The notes: generated by a model from the letters alone, not told the origin. Numbered from the stretch's first letter, positions 1-10,169 are shown. The stretch is 64,000 nucleotides of DNA from Acetobacteraceae bacterium (GCA_947475245.1 CANJLW010000016.1:1-64000), one strand, 5' to 3'. Numbers and translations: made by a program.

Positions 1-66
1 CGGATCGGGTTTGGCGTCCAGGGTCTCGTATCGGTGGCTCAGGTCGAAGAATCCGGGCTGGGTCAT
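1..66 (-). CDS. IS5-family transposase, N-terminal fragment (partial)
   Basis: The 22 codons read MTQPGFFDLSHRYETLDAKP and continue past the left edge. The MxQPxFFDLxxRxxxL opening is characteristic of one branch of IS5-family DDE transposases, which cut and paste the element. Only the N-terminus is visible, so the catalytic DDE residues cannot be checked. The ATG lies about 80 bases inside the presumed element end, a normal distance. An unrelated protein with a similar start is possible but unlikely, because the adjoining tpsA-like gene is broken exactly here. Confidence 0.65.
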   Translation of the reverse strand, partial: MTQPGFFDLSHRYETLDAKPDP

Positions 67-147
67 CGGCAATCCAATCGGGCGGGTCGGTGGCCCTATT
101 GAATCGAAGGTCGGGCGCGGTCGCCAGGCGAATTTTTAGAGGTGCCC
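1..147 (-). mobile_element. 5' end of an IS5-family-like insertion sequence, cut by window edge
   Basis: The minus strand from 66 to 1 encodes the start of an IS5-type transposase, and the tpsA-like gene to the right lacks the residues that should precede its NWQSFSIG motif at about 147. The simplest reading is that the element inserted inside the TPS domain and its outer end lies near 138-147. Read outward-in on the minus strand the end would begin GGGCACCTCTAAAAATT. I could not compare it with the opposite terminal repeat, which is outside the window. The boundary is inferred. Confidence 0.6.
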
Positions 148-3100
148 AATTGGCAAAGCTTCTCCATCGGTGCAAATGAAGTTGCGCGCTTCAACCTGCC
201 GTCCTCGCTATCGGCGATTCTGAACCGCGTAACCGGGTCTGACCCCTCTCTCATTGCTGGCCGCCTGTCGTCGAACGGTCAGGTCTATCTGATCAACCCC
301 AACGGCATCGTCGTTGGCCCCAATGGACGAGTGAACACCGGGGCTTTTGTCGCCTCCACGCTCAACGTGCCGGACGCCGCGTTCATGCGGGGCAGCGGCA
401 TGACATTCAAGGGCGAGTCCGGCGCCGGCATTCAGGTGTTGGGCCAGATCAAGGCCACGAACGGCGACGTCGTTCTGGTGGCGGCGGCGGTCGACAACAA
501 GGGGCGGATTACCGCGCCGAATGGCCAGGCGATCCTCGGCGCGGGCGGTCAGTTCTATTATGTGCCGGACGGGCAAAGCGACATCGTCATCGCCGCCCCT
601 CCCGCCGGCGGTTCGGCCTCGGTCACCAACAGCGGTGCCATCGCCGCCGCGAATGTGCAGCTGAAGGCGGCCGGCAATCCCTACGCGCTGGCGGTCAACA
701 ATAGCGGCCTGATCTCAGCGACCGCGGTGCGCCAGGTAGGGGGGCGTGTCATCCTCGACGGCGGCGCCGGTGATACCGTCGACAGCGGTGCCATTGCGGC
801 ACGATCGGGCGACAAGGGTGGCACCGTGGCTGTCACCGGCCGAACGGTGACGCTGACCGGCACTGCCTCGATCGACGCATCCGGCCCCGCGGGCGGTGGG
901 ACGGTGAAGATCGGCGGCGGCGCGCGCGGCACGGATACGACCCTCGCCAATGCCACTACGACCACCGTTGCGCCCGGGGCGCGTATCCGCGCCAATGCCA
1001 CGGATCGCGGCAACGGCGGTTCCGTCGTGGTGTGGGGCACAGATCAGGTCAAATACGCCGGCCGGATTGAGGCTAAGGGAGGTCCCAACGGCGGCAATGG
1101 CGGGTTTGCCGAAGTCTCGGGCAACACGCTCGCCTACCAGGGCGTGGTCGATCTGACCGCGCCGCGTGGCACCACCGGGACTATTCTGCTCGATCCCGTG
1201 ACACTCTCGATCTGCGACCTCTGCGCGACGACGCCGGCCTCTATCCTGGCGACGCTGAACAGCGCGAACGCGGTGATCGATGCGACCAGCAGCCTGACCG
1301 TTGACTCGCCGATCATCGGCACGCAGGTCAATCGGCTGACGCTTGATGCGCCGAATATCGCGGTCAACGCCACGATCTCGCTTCCGAACGGGCTGCTGAG
1401 TTTTACCGATACCACGCTGCCGGCCGGCGGCACGTTCAGTTCGGTCGTCGGCGCGACAATTGCCGCCGGCCAGATCGACATTGTCGGCAATTTCGACGTA
1501 ACGACCCTGGCGGGGCCGGTTTCCACGGCGGCCCTGAACCTGATCCAGAGCGGTGTGACCGCGACCATAAGCAATGCCGCGAACGCTATCGGCGCCTTCA
1601 ACTTCAATGGGCAGGGCAGCGTCTATACGGGCAATATCGCCGTCTCCAGCACCAGTGCCATGACCGTCAGCGGCATCGCCTCGACCAACGGCGCGCTCTC
1701 GCTGACCGCCGGCGGCAATCTGACGATGCAGACGGGCACCGCGCTGACCGTGTCGGGCACGACCACCCTGGCTTCAACGGGTGGCACGTTCATCAACAAT
1801 GCCGGCACCGGGCTCATCGCCGGCACGGGCCGCGCTCGGCTGTATGCATCCACGGATGCCGGCTTCAACGATGGCGGGCTGGGTTACACGCAGTTCAATC
1901 CGGTCACGCTCGGCAGCGACCCGATGTCGGGCCTCGCCACGGTGACGTATCTCGCCCGCTCGACCGCGCTTCCGGCGTTAACGATCACCGCCAATGACGT
2001 CGGGCGGAACTACGGCGCAACCAACCCAACATTTACCGCCGCGTTCAGCGGTGGTTCGTCGGCGGACCTGGTTGTTGCCGAACAACTTGGTCTCAGCGGC
2101 GGGCCGGCCGTCAATGTTGGTACCTATGCGATCGTGCCGTCGGGGGCGGTCTCGTCAACCCGAGCGGTCGGTTTCGTCAACGGCACGCTGACGGTGAACC
2201 GGGCGCCGCTGACGATCACCGCGAAGGATACGTCAAGGGATTATGGTTCCAGCAATCCGACGTTCACCGCGTCGTATTCGGGATTGGTCAACAGCGACAC
2301 TTCAGCGGTGGTGTCCGGCCTTAGCCTGACCACGACGGCGACCAGCGGGGCGAATGTGGGAGGCTACGCGATCACGGCCTCTGGCGGGACGGCGTCGAAC
2401 TACACGATCTCGTATGTCGCCGGCGCGCTGACGGTGAACCGCGCACCATTGACGATCACCGCGAACGACACGTCGCGCGATTATGGCGCGAGCAATCCGA
2501 CCTTCACCGCGTCGTATCTGGGGTTAGTCAACAGCGACACTTCGTCGGTGGTGTCCGGCCTTAGCCTGACCACGACGGCGACCAGCGGGTCGAACGCTGG
2601 AAGTTACGCGATTGCCGCCGTGGGCGGGACGGCGTCGAACTATACGATCTCGCACGTCAACGGCACGCTGACGGTTAACCGGGCACCGCTGACGATCACC
2701 GCGAACGATGCGTCACGGGATTATGGTTCCGGCAATCCGACCTTCACCGCCTCTTATTCCGGTTTGGTCAACAGCGACACTTCGGCGGTGGTGTCCGGCC
2801 TTAGCCTGACCACGACGGCGACCAGCGGGTCGAATGTGGGAGGCTACGCGATCACGGCCTCTGGCGGGACGGCGTCCAACTACACGATCTCGCACGTCAA
2901 CGGCACGCTGACGATAAATCGGGTGCCATTGACGATCACCGCGAATGACACGTCACGGGATTATGGCTCCAGCAACCCGACCTTCACCGCCGCGTATTCG
3001 GGGCTGGTCAACAGCGACACTTCGTCGGTGGTGTCCGGCCTTAGCCTGACAACGACGGCGACCAGCGGGTCGAATGTCGGCGGCTACGCGATCACGGCCT

Positions 3101-6100
3101 CGGGCGGAACGGCCTCAAACTACACGATCTCCCTCGTCAACGGCACGCTGACGGTAAATCGGGCACCGCTGAAGATCACGGCGAATGACACGGCGCGGGA
3201 TTATGGTTCCGGCAATCCGACTTTCACCGCGTCGTATTCGGGATTGGTCAACAGCGACACTTCGGCGGTGGTATCGGGATTGAGCCTGACCACATCGGCG
3301 ACCAGCGGGTCGAACGCGGGAAGTTACGCGATCGCCGCTTCGGGCGGGACGGCGTCGAACTACACGATCTCCCTCGTCAACGGCACGCTGACGGTGAACC
3401 GGGCACCGCTGACGATCACCGCAAACGACGCGTTGCGGGATTATGGTTCCAGCAATCCGACCTTCACCGCGTCGTATTCGGGATTGGTCAACAGCGACAC
3501 TTCGGCGGTGGTGTCCGGCCTGAACCTGGCCACGACCGCGACCAGCGGGTCGAATGTGGGGGGCTACGCGATCACGGCCTCTGGCGGGACGGCGTCGAAC
3601 TACACGATCTCCTTCGTCAACGGCACGCTGACGGTTGATCGGGTGCCTCTGACGATCACCGCGAACGACACGTCGCGGGATTATGGTTCCGGCAATCCCG
3701 CGTTCACCGCGTCGTATTCGGGGCTGGTGAACAGTGACACGTCTTCGGTTGTGTCCGGATTGAAGCTCGCAACGACGGCGACCGGCGGCTCAAACATTGG
3801 CAGCTACACGATCACGGCTTCCGGCGGGACAGCGTCGAACTACACGATTTCGCGCGTCAACGGCACACTGACGGTCAATCGGGCACCGTTGACAATCACC
3901 GCCAACGACGTATCGCGGTCATATGGCGCTGCCAATCCGACACTCACCGCATCTTACGCAGGCTTGGTGAACGGGGATACATCGGCGGTGGTGTCGGGAC
4001 TGAGCCTGACCACGACGGCGACCAGCGGGTCGAGTATCGGAGACTACACGATAACCGCGCTGGGCGGGACGGCATCGAACTACGCGATCTCCGACGTCAA
4101 CGGCACGCTGACGGTGACGCGGGCACCGCTGACGATTACCGCGAACGACGTGTCGCGGGTTTACGGCGCGAGCAATCCGACCCTCACCGCGTCGTATTCC
4201 GGATTGGTGAACGGTGACACATCGGCGGTTGTATCGGGACTGAAGCTGGCTACGAAGGCAACCAGCGCCTCGAATGTCGGCGGCTACACGATCACGGCCT
4301 CGGGCGGGACCGCTTCGAACTACGCGATCTCCGATGTGAACGGCACGCTGACCGTCACCCGGGCACCGCTGACAATCACCGCGAACGACGTGTCGCGGGC
4401 ATACGGTGCCGCCAACCCGGCGCTTACCGCGTCGTATTCCGGTTTGGTGAATGGCGACACATCGGCGGTGGTGTCCGGACTAGGCCTTTCCACGACGGCG
4501 ACCAGCGGATCGAACGTCGGCGATTACAAGATCACAGCCTCGGGCGGTATCGCCTCCAACTATGCGATCACCCGCGCGAACGGCACGCTGACGATCGACC
4601 GTGCCGAGCTGAGCATCGTGGCGAACAGTGCCCTTCGTCAGAAAGGCGCGGCCAATCCGGCGTTCACCGCGACGTATAGTGGGTTGGTGAATGGCGACAC
4701 CGCCGCGGTCGTGTCCGGTCTTGCCTTCTCTACGCCCGCCAATGCTTCGTCCTCGGTCGGAACCTATAAGATTACCCCCAGCGGCGCGACCGCCGGCAAT
4801 TATAAGATCACGCTGGGCACGGGCACGCTGACGGTTTCCACCGTACCAATAACGATCACGCTGCCGGCTGCTCCACCGCCGACCGTGACCGCGGCACCAT
4901 CCACGACCAACAGCACGACAGGCGTGACCACGTTCGATATCGGTCCACTCACGCTGTCACCCACAACCCCACGCGTTGCCCCGCCTTCCGCCAGCGAAAG
5001 CCTTGTCGTCTGCGGGGCAGGATGCCTCGGGTTCGGCAACGGCCCACAGCAGGCCGAGTTCGATTCCATCATCAAGAATTTCGTGGCCACGCTGGCGGGA
5101 AAGACCACCCCGCCGCTCACCGCCAACCACATCTACAAAGCCCTCGCCGATCCCGCGCGCAGCGCGCAGATGATGTCGATGTTGATGCCATCCGTCCTGG
5201 CCGATCTGACCGCGATCCTGAGCCTGCCGCAAAGCCAGTGGACCGCGCAGCAATCGGGTTTCGTGCAGGCGGTGCAAAACTACATGCAGATGCAGCGGCA
5301 AGCCGCTGTCCAGCAAGCCCTGGCGGATTATCAGGCCTGGGCGGAGGAGCAGGTCGCCGAGAGAACCAAATTGCTGAACGAGCAAGGCGGCGGCTTGTCC
5401 TTTATCGTAACAACCATGAATATCTCCTCGGACCTGCCGGTTCCCCCGAGAGACATCCTGCTCGAAGCCAAGATCGGCTTGTCCATGAGCGGGACCCAAC
5501 TGGCATCCTATTCGGCTCTGCAGAACGCGAGTGCGGGGCCCAGCGTGAGCCCGGGCGGCGTAGCAGGCGTGATCGGCGGCACAGCCACCACCTTGTCCTC
5601 GGTTGCGGTGCTCCTCGGGGCCGACGTGTCGGAAGCCTCCTCCGCCAACAAACTGATCAGTGAACTGCCGGGTGGCAGCAAGCTGCTACCGCACACGCAA
5701 CAAGCCTTTGCGAAGGCGGCGGACCCGGCAACCAAATTGAAGCAGATCGCATTACTGCAAAAATTGACCGACCAACACGCAAAGGAACTCAAGGTCGCGC
5801 AGGAAGCGGCCTCCGAGGCCGCGAAGTCCTCGGCTGATGCGAAAGCCGGTGCCAAGGCGGCCCAAGACGCGGTGGAGGCCCTGAAACAAACGCCGGAGAT
5901 GCAGGAAGCACTCAACACGACCAGCCAGGCGTCGAAGGATCAATTGACGTCGAAGCTCGCGCAGCAGGATTTGAAGGCGGCGCAGGAGGCAAAGGCCTCG
6001 GCGGAGGCAAAAGCCCTGAGTACGTCAAAAGAATGGTCGTCGACAGCCGCGGACCTCGAAAAAGCAAAATCCGAATTGAAGGCGGCGGACGACGCGGTGG

Positions 6101-7179
6101 TCAAAGCCTTGGCGAAATCGAAAGCCGCCGACGAAGCCGTGGAGAAGACAGGCAAGGTCGTATCGGAACTCGCGGCCAGGTCCGACGAGGCAGTCAAAGA
6201 ACTAACCGCCGCGGGGGAAGCCTGGCAAAAGGCTGTCCGCGAGAGCGGTCCTTTATCGAAAGAAGCCAAAGCCGCGCAGGAGGCGCTTCAAGCCTCGAGC
6301 AAAGCCTCTACTCAGGCACTCAAGGCCCAGGAAGCGGCGGAAGCGTCGCTGAAACTTCAGAAATCCCTTGCCGACTCAGCGAAAACAGCCGCGGACACCG
6401 CGGACGCTACCAAATCCGCCAAGGTAGCCGAAGTCGGCAAACTGGCGGGCGAAGCGGCGGACGCCGAAAAGGCCGCAAAGGCGGCGGCGACGACGCTGGC
6501 AAAAACGACAGCAGAGGCATCACAGGCGGAGTCCGCCGCGGCGAAGGCCACATCGGCCGCGGCGGAGTCAGCGCTGGCGGCCAAGGATACGAAAATTCTC
6601 GCCAGTCTGAAGGAACTGAAGAACGTCGAGGAGGGCGCCAAGACCGCCAAGGCGGTCGCGGAAGGACTGGAGAGCACAGCCGCATCGGCGGCCGCCAGAG
6701 CGGAAAAAGCAGTGGTGGCCGCCGAAAAGGCGCTGGCGGCAACCGCCGATGAGCTGACGGCCGCGGTGAAAGGGGCGAAAGCCATCGGCATCGCGGATGA
6801 CGCCTTGAAAGGCATCGGCATCGCGGAGGACATCATAAAGGGCATCAGGGTCGGCACCGCCGTCGCGGGAGCGGCGACCGCGGGGATACCCGGAGTGGGA
6901 GAGATCGTGGGCGCGATCGCCGATCTCATCCAGATCGGTTTGTCGACCGCGGCGATCGTGCAGAACGTCGTGTTCAACAAGAACCTTGAGTCGGCGGCAG
7001 CCGCGGCCGAAAAACCGATCACGCTCTCCGATCTTGCGGCGATGGCGAAATCGCCGGACGGTCAGTCGCAACTGCTTATGTATCTGACCGCGATGGCTTC
7101 GACCAACGGCCAACCGCCCCCGGTCACCAAACCGACCATGACACTGCAGCAGATCGCCAACCTGGCGCAGCAGATGTGA
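142..7179 (+). CDS. Two-partner-secretion exoprotein (TpsA / filamentous haemagglutinin type), 5'-truncated
   Basis: Large surface or secreted exoprotein expected to cross the outer membrane through the TpsB pore encoded just downstream. Residues 1-140 are the later part of a TPS (haemagglutination activity) domain: NWQSFSIG, the NRVTGSDPS stretch and the INPNGI motif. The signal peptide and first 60-90 residues of a normal TpsA are missing. The frame is closed by TGA at 100-102, and no upstream frame encodes the missing part. A beta-helix-like region follows, then twelve MBG-type repeats (about residues 611-1568), a Pro/Thr linker with one Cys pair, an Ala/Lys/Glu-rich coiled-coil-like stretch (about 1865-2215) and a Gly/Ala hydrophobic segment near 2240. 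The GTG start is formal only. The likely cause of the truncation is the adjoining insertion sequence, so the product is probably not exported unless an upstream fragment restores it. Confidence 0.85.
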   Translation: MPNWQSFSIGANEVARFNLPSSLSAILNRVTGSDPSLIAGRLSSNGQVYLINPNGIVVGPNGRVNTGAFVASTLNVPDAAFMRGSGMTFKGESGAGIQVLGQIKATNGDVVLVAAAVDNKGRITAPNGQAILGAGGQFYYVPDGQSDIVIAAPPAGGSASVTNSGAIAAANVQLKAAGNPYALAVNNSGLISATAVRQVGGRVILDGGAGDTVDSGAIAARSGDKGGTVAVTGRTVTLTGTASIDASGPAGGGTVKIGGGARGTDTTLANATTTTVAPGARIRANATDRGNGGSVVVWGTDQVKYAGRIEAKGGPNGGNGGFAEVSGNTLAYQGVVDLTAPRGTTGTILLDPVTLSICDLCATTPASILATLNSANAVIDATSSLTVDSPIIGTQVNRLTLDAPNIAVNATISLPNGLLSFTDTTLPAGGTFSSVVGATIAAGQIDIVGNFDVTTLAGPVSTAALNLIQSGVTATISNAANAIGAFNFNGQGSVYTGNIAVSSTSAMTVSGIASTNGALSLTAGGNLTMQTGTALTVSGTTTLASTGGTFINNAGTGLIAGTGRARLYASTDAGFNDGGLGYTQFNPVTLGSDPMSGLATVTYLARSTALPALTITANDVGRNYGATNPTFTAAFSGGSSADLVVAEQLGLSGGPAVNVGTYAIVPSGAVSSTRAVGFVNGTLTVNRAPLTITAKDTSRDYGSSNPTFTASYSGLVNSDTSAVVSGLSLTTTATSGANVGGYAITASGGTASNYTISYVAGALTVNRAPLTITANDTSRDYGASNPTFTASYLGLVNSDTSSVVSGLSLTTTATSGSNAGSYAIAAVGGTASNYTISHVNGTLTVNRAPLTITANDASRDYGSGNPTFTASYSGLVNSDTSAVVSGLSLTTTATSGSNVGGYAITASGGTASNYTISHVNGTLTINRVPLTITANDTSRDYGSSNPTFTAAYSGLVNSDTSSVVSGLSLTTTATSGSNVGGYAITASGGTASNYTISLVNGTLTVNRAPLKITANDTARDYGSGNPTFTASYSGLVNSDTSAVVSGLSLTTSATSGSNAGSYAIAASGGTASNYTISLVNGTLTVNRAPLTITANDALRDYGSSNPTFTASYSGLVNSDTSAVVSGLNLATTATSGSNVGGYAITASGGTASNYTISFVNGTLTVDRVPLTITANDTSRDYGSGNPAFTASYSGLVNSDTSSVVSGLKLATTATGGSNIGSYTITASGGTASNYTISRVNGTLTVNRAPLTITANDVSRSYGAANPTLTASYAGLVNGDTSAVVSGLSLTTTATSGSSIGDYTITALGGTASNYAISDVNGTLTVTRAPLTITANDVSRVYGASNPTLTASYSGLVNGDTSAVVSGLKLATKATSASNVGGYTITASGGTASNYAISDVNGTLTVTRAPLTITANDVSRAYGAANPALTASYSGLVNGDTSAVVSGLGLSTTATSGSNVGDYKITASGGIASNYAITRANGTLTIDRAELSIVANSALRQKGAANPAFTATYSGLVNGDTAAVVSGLAFSTPANASSSVGTYKITPSGATAGNYKITLGTGTLTVSTVPITITLPAAPPPTVTAAPSTTNSTTGVTTFDIGPLTLSPTTPRVAPPSASESLVVCGAGCLGFGNGPQQAEFDSIIKNFVATLAGKTTPPLTANHIYKALADPARSAQMMSMLMPSVLADLTAILSLPQSQWTAQQSGFVQAVQNYMQMQRQAAVQQALADYQAWAEEQVAERTKLLNEQGGGLSFIVTTMNISSDLPVPPRDILLEAKIGLSMSGTQLASYSALQNASAGPSVSPGGVAGVIGGTATTLSSVAVLLGADVSEASSANKLISELPGGSKLLPHTQQAFAKAADPATKLKQIALLQKLTDQHAKELKVAQEAASEAAKSSADAKAGAKAAQDAVEALKQTPEMQEALNTTSQASKDQLTSKLAQQDLKAAQEAKASAEAKALSTSKEWSSTAADLEKAKSELKAADDAVVKALAKSKAADEAVEKTGKVVSELAARSDEAVKELTAAGEAWQKAVRESGPLSKEAKAAQEALQASSKASTQALKAQEAAEASLKLQKSLADSAKTAADTADATKSAKVAEVGKLAGEAADAEKAAKAAATTLAKTTAEASQAESAAAKATSAAAESALAAKDTKILASLKELKNVEEGAKTAKAVAEGLESTAASAAARAEKAVVAAEKALAATADELTAAVKGAKAIGIADDALKGIGIAEDIIKGIRVGTAVAGAATAGIPGVGEIVGAIADLIQIGLSTAAIVQNVVFNKNLESAAAAAEKPITLSDLAAMAKSPDGQSQLLMYLTAMASTNGQPPPVTKPTMTLQQIANLAQQM
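1972..4846 (+). repeat. Twelve tandem MBG-type repeats, period 240 bp, inside the tpsA-like gene
   Basis: Eleven units of exactly 240 bp (80 residues) run from about 2206 to 4846, preceded by one diverged unit from 1972. Each begins LTITANDxSRxYGxxNPTF and contains SGLVNxDTSxVVSGL and a GGTASNYxIS signature typical of MBG domains in bacterial adhesins. Central copies are nearly identical at DNA level, while the first and last are diverged. This is the usual pattern of recombining adhesin stalk repeats, whose number can change. Confidence 0.93.
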
Positions 7180-7216
7180 TCGGCCACGGCATCCACAACC
7201 CGTGAGGATTCTGTAA

Positions 7217-8860
7217 GTGCTACGATTTATCCTCGTCCGAGCGGCGGGCTGTGCGTTCTTGCTGATCGCCGGGATCGTCGCGGTCGCCGCCCCAGCCGCC
7301 GCGGACCCGACGATCAAGGGCTTCGTCTTCGTCCCTCAGGCAGCAAACCTGCAATCCGGCGGCGTTCCTGAACCCGCCGGACAGATCGACACCAGCGGTG
7401 TGCCGGCTCTCGATGACCCTGCCATCACGTCGATCATTCAACGTTACATCGGCTTGCCGATAGCCAATGTTCTTCTCGACTCACTGCGTACAGCGATCGG
7501 GAAACACTACCACGCCATCGGTCGCCCGTTCGTGAATGTCGTGGTGCCAAAACAGGACGTAACCAACGGGGTCCTGCAGATCGTCGTCATTGAGGGGCGG
7601 GTCGGTCAGGTTAAAGTCGAAGGCAACGAATGGTTCGATGAGGAGCAGTACCGCCGCAACCTGCACCTGGAACCCGGGGGACCGATCGACAACAACGCGC
7701 TCCAGGCCGATATTGATTGGATCAACCGCAATCAATATCGCAAGGCCACCGTTATCGCCTCCGAGGGCGTGGGGCCTGGCGCCACGAACATCACGATCCG
7801 CACCGAGGAACAATTTCCTCTGTCGGTGACATCCGGGATCGACAATTCCGGCAATGCGGGCACCGGTCTTTATCGGATCTATACAGGCCTGGACTGGGGC
7901 AATGCGCTGTGGCGCGGCGATTCCTTCAACTATCGCTTCACCACCACGCCCGAAATTCGCCCGCTTTATCAGCACGCGTTGTCCTATACGACCGACCTGC
8001 CATGGCGCGACACGCTGACCTTGTCGCTCAGCATCATCGACTCCAACAGCGCGACCAGTGGCAGTCCGATCGGCAGCAGCGGGCACACCGTGAATGCCGG
8101 TCTGCGCTATCAGGTTCCGCTGCCGGCCTGGGGCACGACGACGCACAGCCTGACGTTCGGTTACGATTTCAAAAGCACCAACAATAACACTCTGTTCGGC
8201 GGCACGTCGGTGTTCGCCACCACGACCGAGGTCAACCAGTTCGTCGGCCTCTATTCCGCGCAACGGCCGGACGCCTGGGGTTCGACCGGCTTGACCCTGC
8301 AACTCGTCGGCAGCCCCGGCGGGTTGAGCGCCCTGAATAACACCGCCACGTTCCAGACTCAGCAGGCCAACGCCGACGCCAGCTACATCTACGGCAGCAT
8401 CGGCGTCGAGCGCACGACAACAGTGGTACCCGTGATCACGTGGTTCACCAAGGCGACCCTGCAACTCAGCAATGCCACATTACTGCCGAGCGAGCAGATG
8501 GCGTTTGGCGGGGCGTCGTCCAATCGTGGATTTGTCACGTCCGGGGTTACGCGCGACAACGGCATTCACCTCATCAACGAATTCCGCGCCCCCACGCTTG
8601 GGGCCGCGATTGCTCGGGCCGTGGGCCTTGATAGCGAGACCCATCCGTTCGTGCCATTCCTGTTCGTCGATTACGGGGCGGGTTGGAACCATCGCGACAG
8701 CAGCGGGTCATGGGTGGCCATGACAACGATTGGGCCGGGGTTTTCGCTGCAACTGACACGCCATGCTTCATTTCGGTTTACTTACGGCATCCCGGTGCAG
8801 AAGGTGGGGCCGACGGGGCGGGAACTGCTGTCGCAGTTTTCGGTCAGTACCATATTCTGA
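7217..8860 (+). CDS. Two-partner-secretion outer-membrane transporter (TpsB, ShlB/FhaC/HecB family)
   Basis: Omp85-superfamily pore that secretes the adjacent TpsA. The 547 residues start with a signal peptide (cleavage near residue 29, after AAPAAA). One or two POTRA modules follow (about 65-185, including the GRVGQVKVEGNEWF stretch), and a 16-strand-type beta barrel fills the rest. The chain ends in phenylalanine (STIF), as outer-membrane proteins do. NRGF near residue 436 matches the conserved VRGF/Y loop motif of the family with a V to N change. The GTG start has GAGGA upstream and sits 37 bases after the tpsA-like stop, so the two form an operon. The gene looks intact, which leaves an orphan pore if the insertion has silenced its substrate. 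Confidence 0.92.
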   Translation: MLRFILVRAAGCAFLLIAGIVAVAAPAAADPTIKGFVFVPQAANLQSGGVPEPAGQIDTSGVPALDDPAITSIIQRYIGLPIANVLLDSLRTAIGKHYHAIGRPFVNVVVPKQDVTNGVLQIVVIEGRVGQVKVEGNEWFDEEQYRRNLHLEPGGPIDNNALQADIDWINRNQYRKATVIASEGVGPGATNITIRTEEQFPLSVTSGIDNSGNAGTGLYRIYTGLDWGNALWRGDSFNYRFTTTPEIRPLYQHALSYTTDLPWRDTLTLSLSIIDSNSATSGSPIGSSGHTVNAGLRYQVPLPAWGTTTHSLTFGYDFKSTNNNTLFGGTSVFATTTEVNQFVGLYSAQRPDAWGSTGLTLQLVGSPGGLSALNNTATFQTQQANADASYIYGSIGVERTTTVVPVITWFTKATLQLSNATLLPSEQMAFGGASSNRGFVTSGVTRDNGIHLINEFRAPTLGAAIARAVGLDSETHPFVPFLFVDYGAGWNHRDSSGSWVAMTTIGPGFSLQLTRHASFRFTYGIPVQKVGPTGRELLSQFSVSTIF

Positions 8861-8957
8861 ACGGCGAGGGGCAACGCGCGCTGACGGAACATGGCACGCA
8901 TGGCAGCCTTGCCGGTCAGAACGAGACATAGCCAGTCAGGTGAGGTATTCGCCCTCC

Positions 8958-10169
8958 ATGGATACGTCACCCGAGAATGCGATCGCGCTGAATGGCGCGA
9001 TGCGGAGAAATTTAGTTCTCCTGACCTGCTGCCAGGCCATCGGCCAGGCCGGCAACATCATCATGCTCAGCGCGACCGCGCTGTCCGTGATCACGTTCTT
9101 TCCCCATCGGGACCTCGCCACCTTACCCACGACGATGCAGCATATTGGCGTCATGCTGTCGGTCTTCCCGGCCGCCGCGCTGATGATGCGGATGGGCCGC
9201 GGCTTTGGCTTTCGCGTGGGCTCGGTCTTCGGCATGGCGGGAGCGGCCTGCTGCGGCCTGGGGGTCTACACAGCGACCTTCTGGTTGATGTGTCTGGGTG
9301 GTCTGCTTCTGGGTTACGCCGTCGCCAGTTTGCAGATGTACCGCTTCGCCGCGGTCGAACTGGTTCCGCTCTCCCACCGCGCCCGCGCCATCTCGTGGGT
9401 CACCACCGGCGGCGTGGTCGCCGGAGTATTGGGCGCCTCGATCACGCGGACAACCTTCGACGTCCTGATGCCACTCTACCTCGGCACCTACATCGCCATG
9501 ATCGTCATCCACCTCGTCGTCTTCATGTTGATGTCGTTCATCCGCTTCCCTCCGATGCCAAAGGCCACAAGCGTGGAAGGGCCGAAACGTTCGTTGTGGG
9601 AGATCGCGAGCCAGCCCCGCTTCGCGGCGGCTGTCCTGTCCAGCATGGCCGCCTGGGCGACGATGCTGTTCCTCATGAGTGCCTCACCACTGGCGGTCGT
9701 GGGCTGCGGTCTGCCGCAGACCGAGGCGCCTGTCGTCATCTTTCTGCACGTCATGGGCATGTTCGTGCCATCGTTCTTCACGGGCAATCTGATCACACGG
9801 TTCGGTACCGTGCGGGTGATGGCGGCCGGTGCCGCGATCTTGCTGGCCGGCATCCTGGTCGCGCTCGCGGGGATCGACGCATGGAATTTCCGAATTTCGC
9901 TCGCGCTGAACGGCGTCGGCTGGAACTTTCTGTTCGTCGGGGCGACGATGCTGGTCACCACATGTTACCGCCCGTCGGAGCGCGGCCGAGCACAGGCACT
10001 GAACGATTTCCTGATCTTCGGCACGACCGCGACCGCTAGTTTCCTGGCGGGCTTCCTGCAGAACCATCTGGGCTGGGTGCCTTTGAACCAGGCGGGACTT
10101 GGTCTGGTGGCGGTCGCGTTCCTGGCCGTTGTTTGGTTGCGCCTGCAACGGGAACCGGTGACGGCTTGA
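8958..10169 (+). CDS. MFS transporter, 12-helix type
   Basis: Inner-membrane major facilitator protein of 403 residues with about twelve hydrophobic segments. The start is set at ATG 8958, which has GAGGT about 12 bases upstream. The frame is open further upstream, but that part lies over the tpsB 3' end. Glycine-rich helices such as GVMLSVFPAAALMMRMGRG and the charged loop MRMGRGFGFRVG resemble the family's loop 2-3 motif. The substrate is unknown. It stands alone, with no obvious operon partner, and converges on the binding-protein gene at 10438. Confidence 0.85.
   Translation: MDTSPENAIALNGAMRRNLVLLTCCQAIGQAGNIIMLSATALSVITFFPHRDLATLPTTMQHIGVMLSVFPAAALMMRMGRGFGFRVGSVFGMAGAACCGLGVYTATFWLMCLGGLLLGYAVASLQMYRFAAVELVPLSHRARAISWVTTGGVVAGVLGASITRTTFDVLMPLYLGTYIAMIVIHLVVFMLMSFIRFPPMPKATSVEGPKRSLWEIASQPRFAAAVLSSMAAWATMLFLMSASPLAVVGCGLPQTEAPVVIFLHVMGMFVPSFFTGNLITRFGTVRVMAAGAAILLAGILVALAGIDAWNFRISLALNGVGWNFLFVGATMLVTTCYRPSERGRAQALNDFLIFGTTATASFLAGFLQNHLGWVPLNQAGLGLVAVAFLAVVWLRLQREPVTA

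Noticed and set aside
1972-4846. Regular 240-bp repeats considered as CRISPR or satellite DNA
   Set aside because: The unit is much too long, there are no spacers, and it is in frame with MBG protein repeats.
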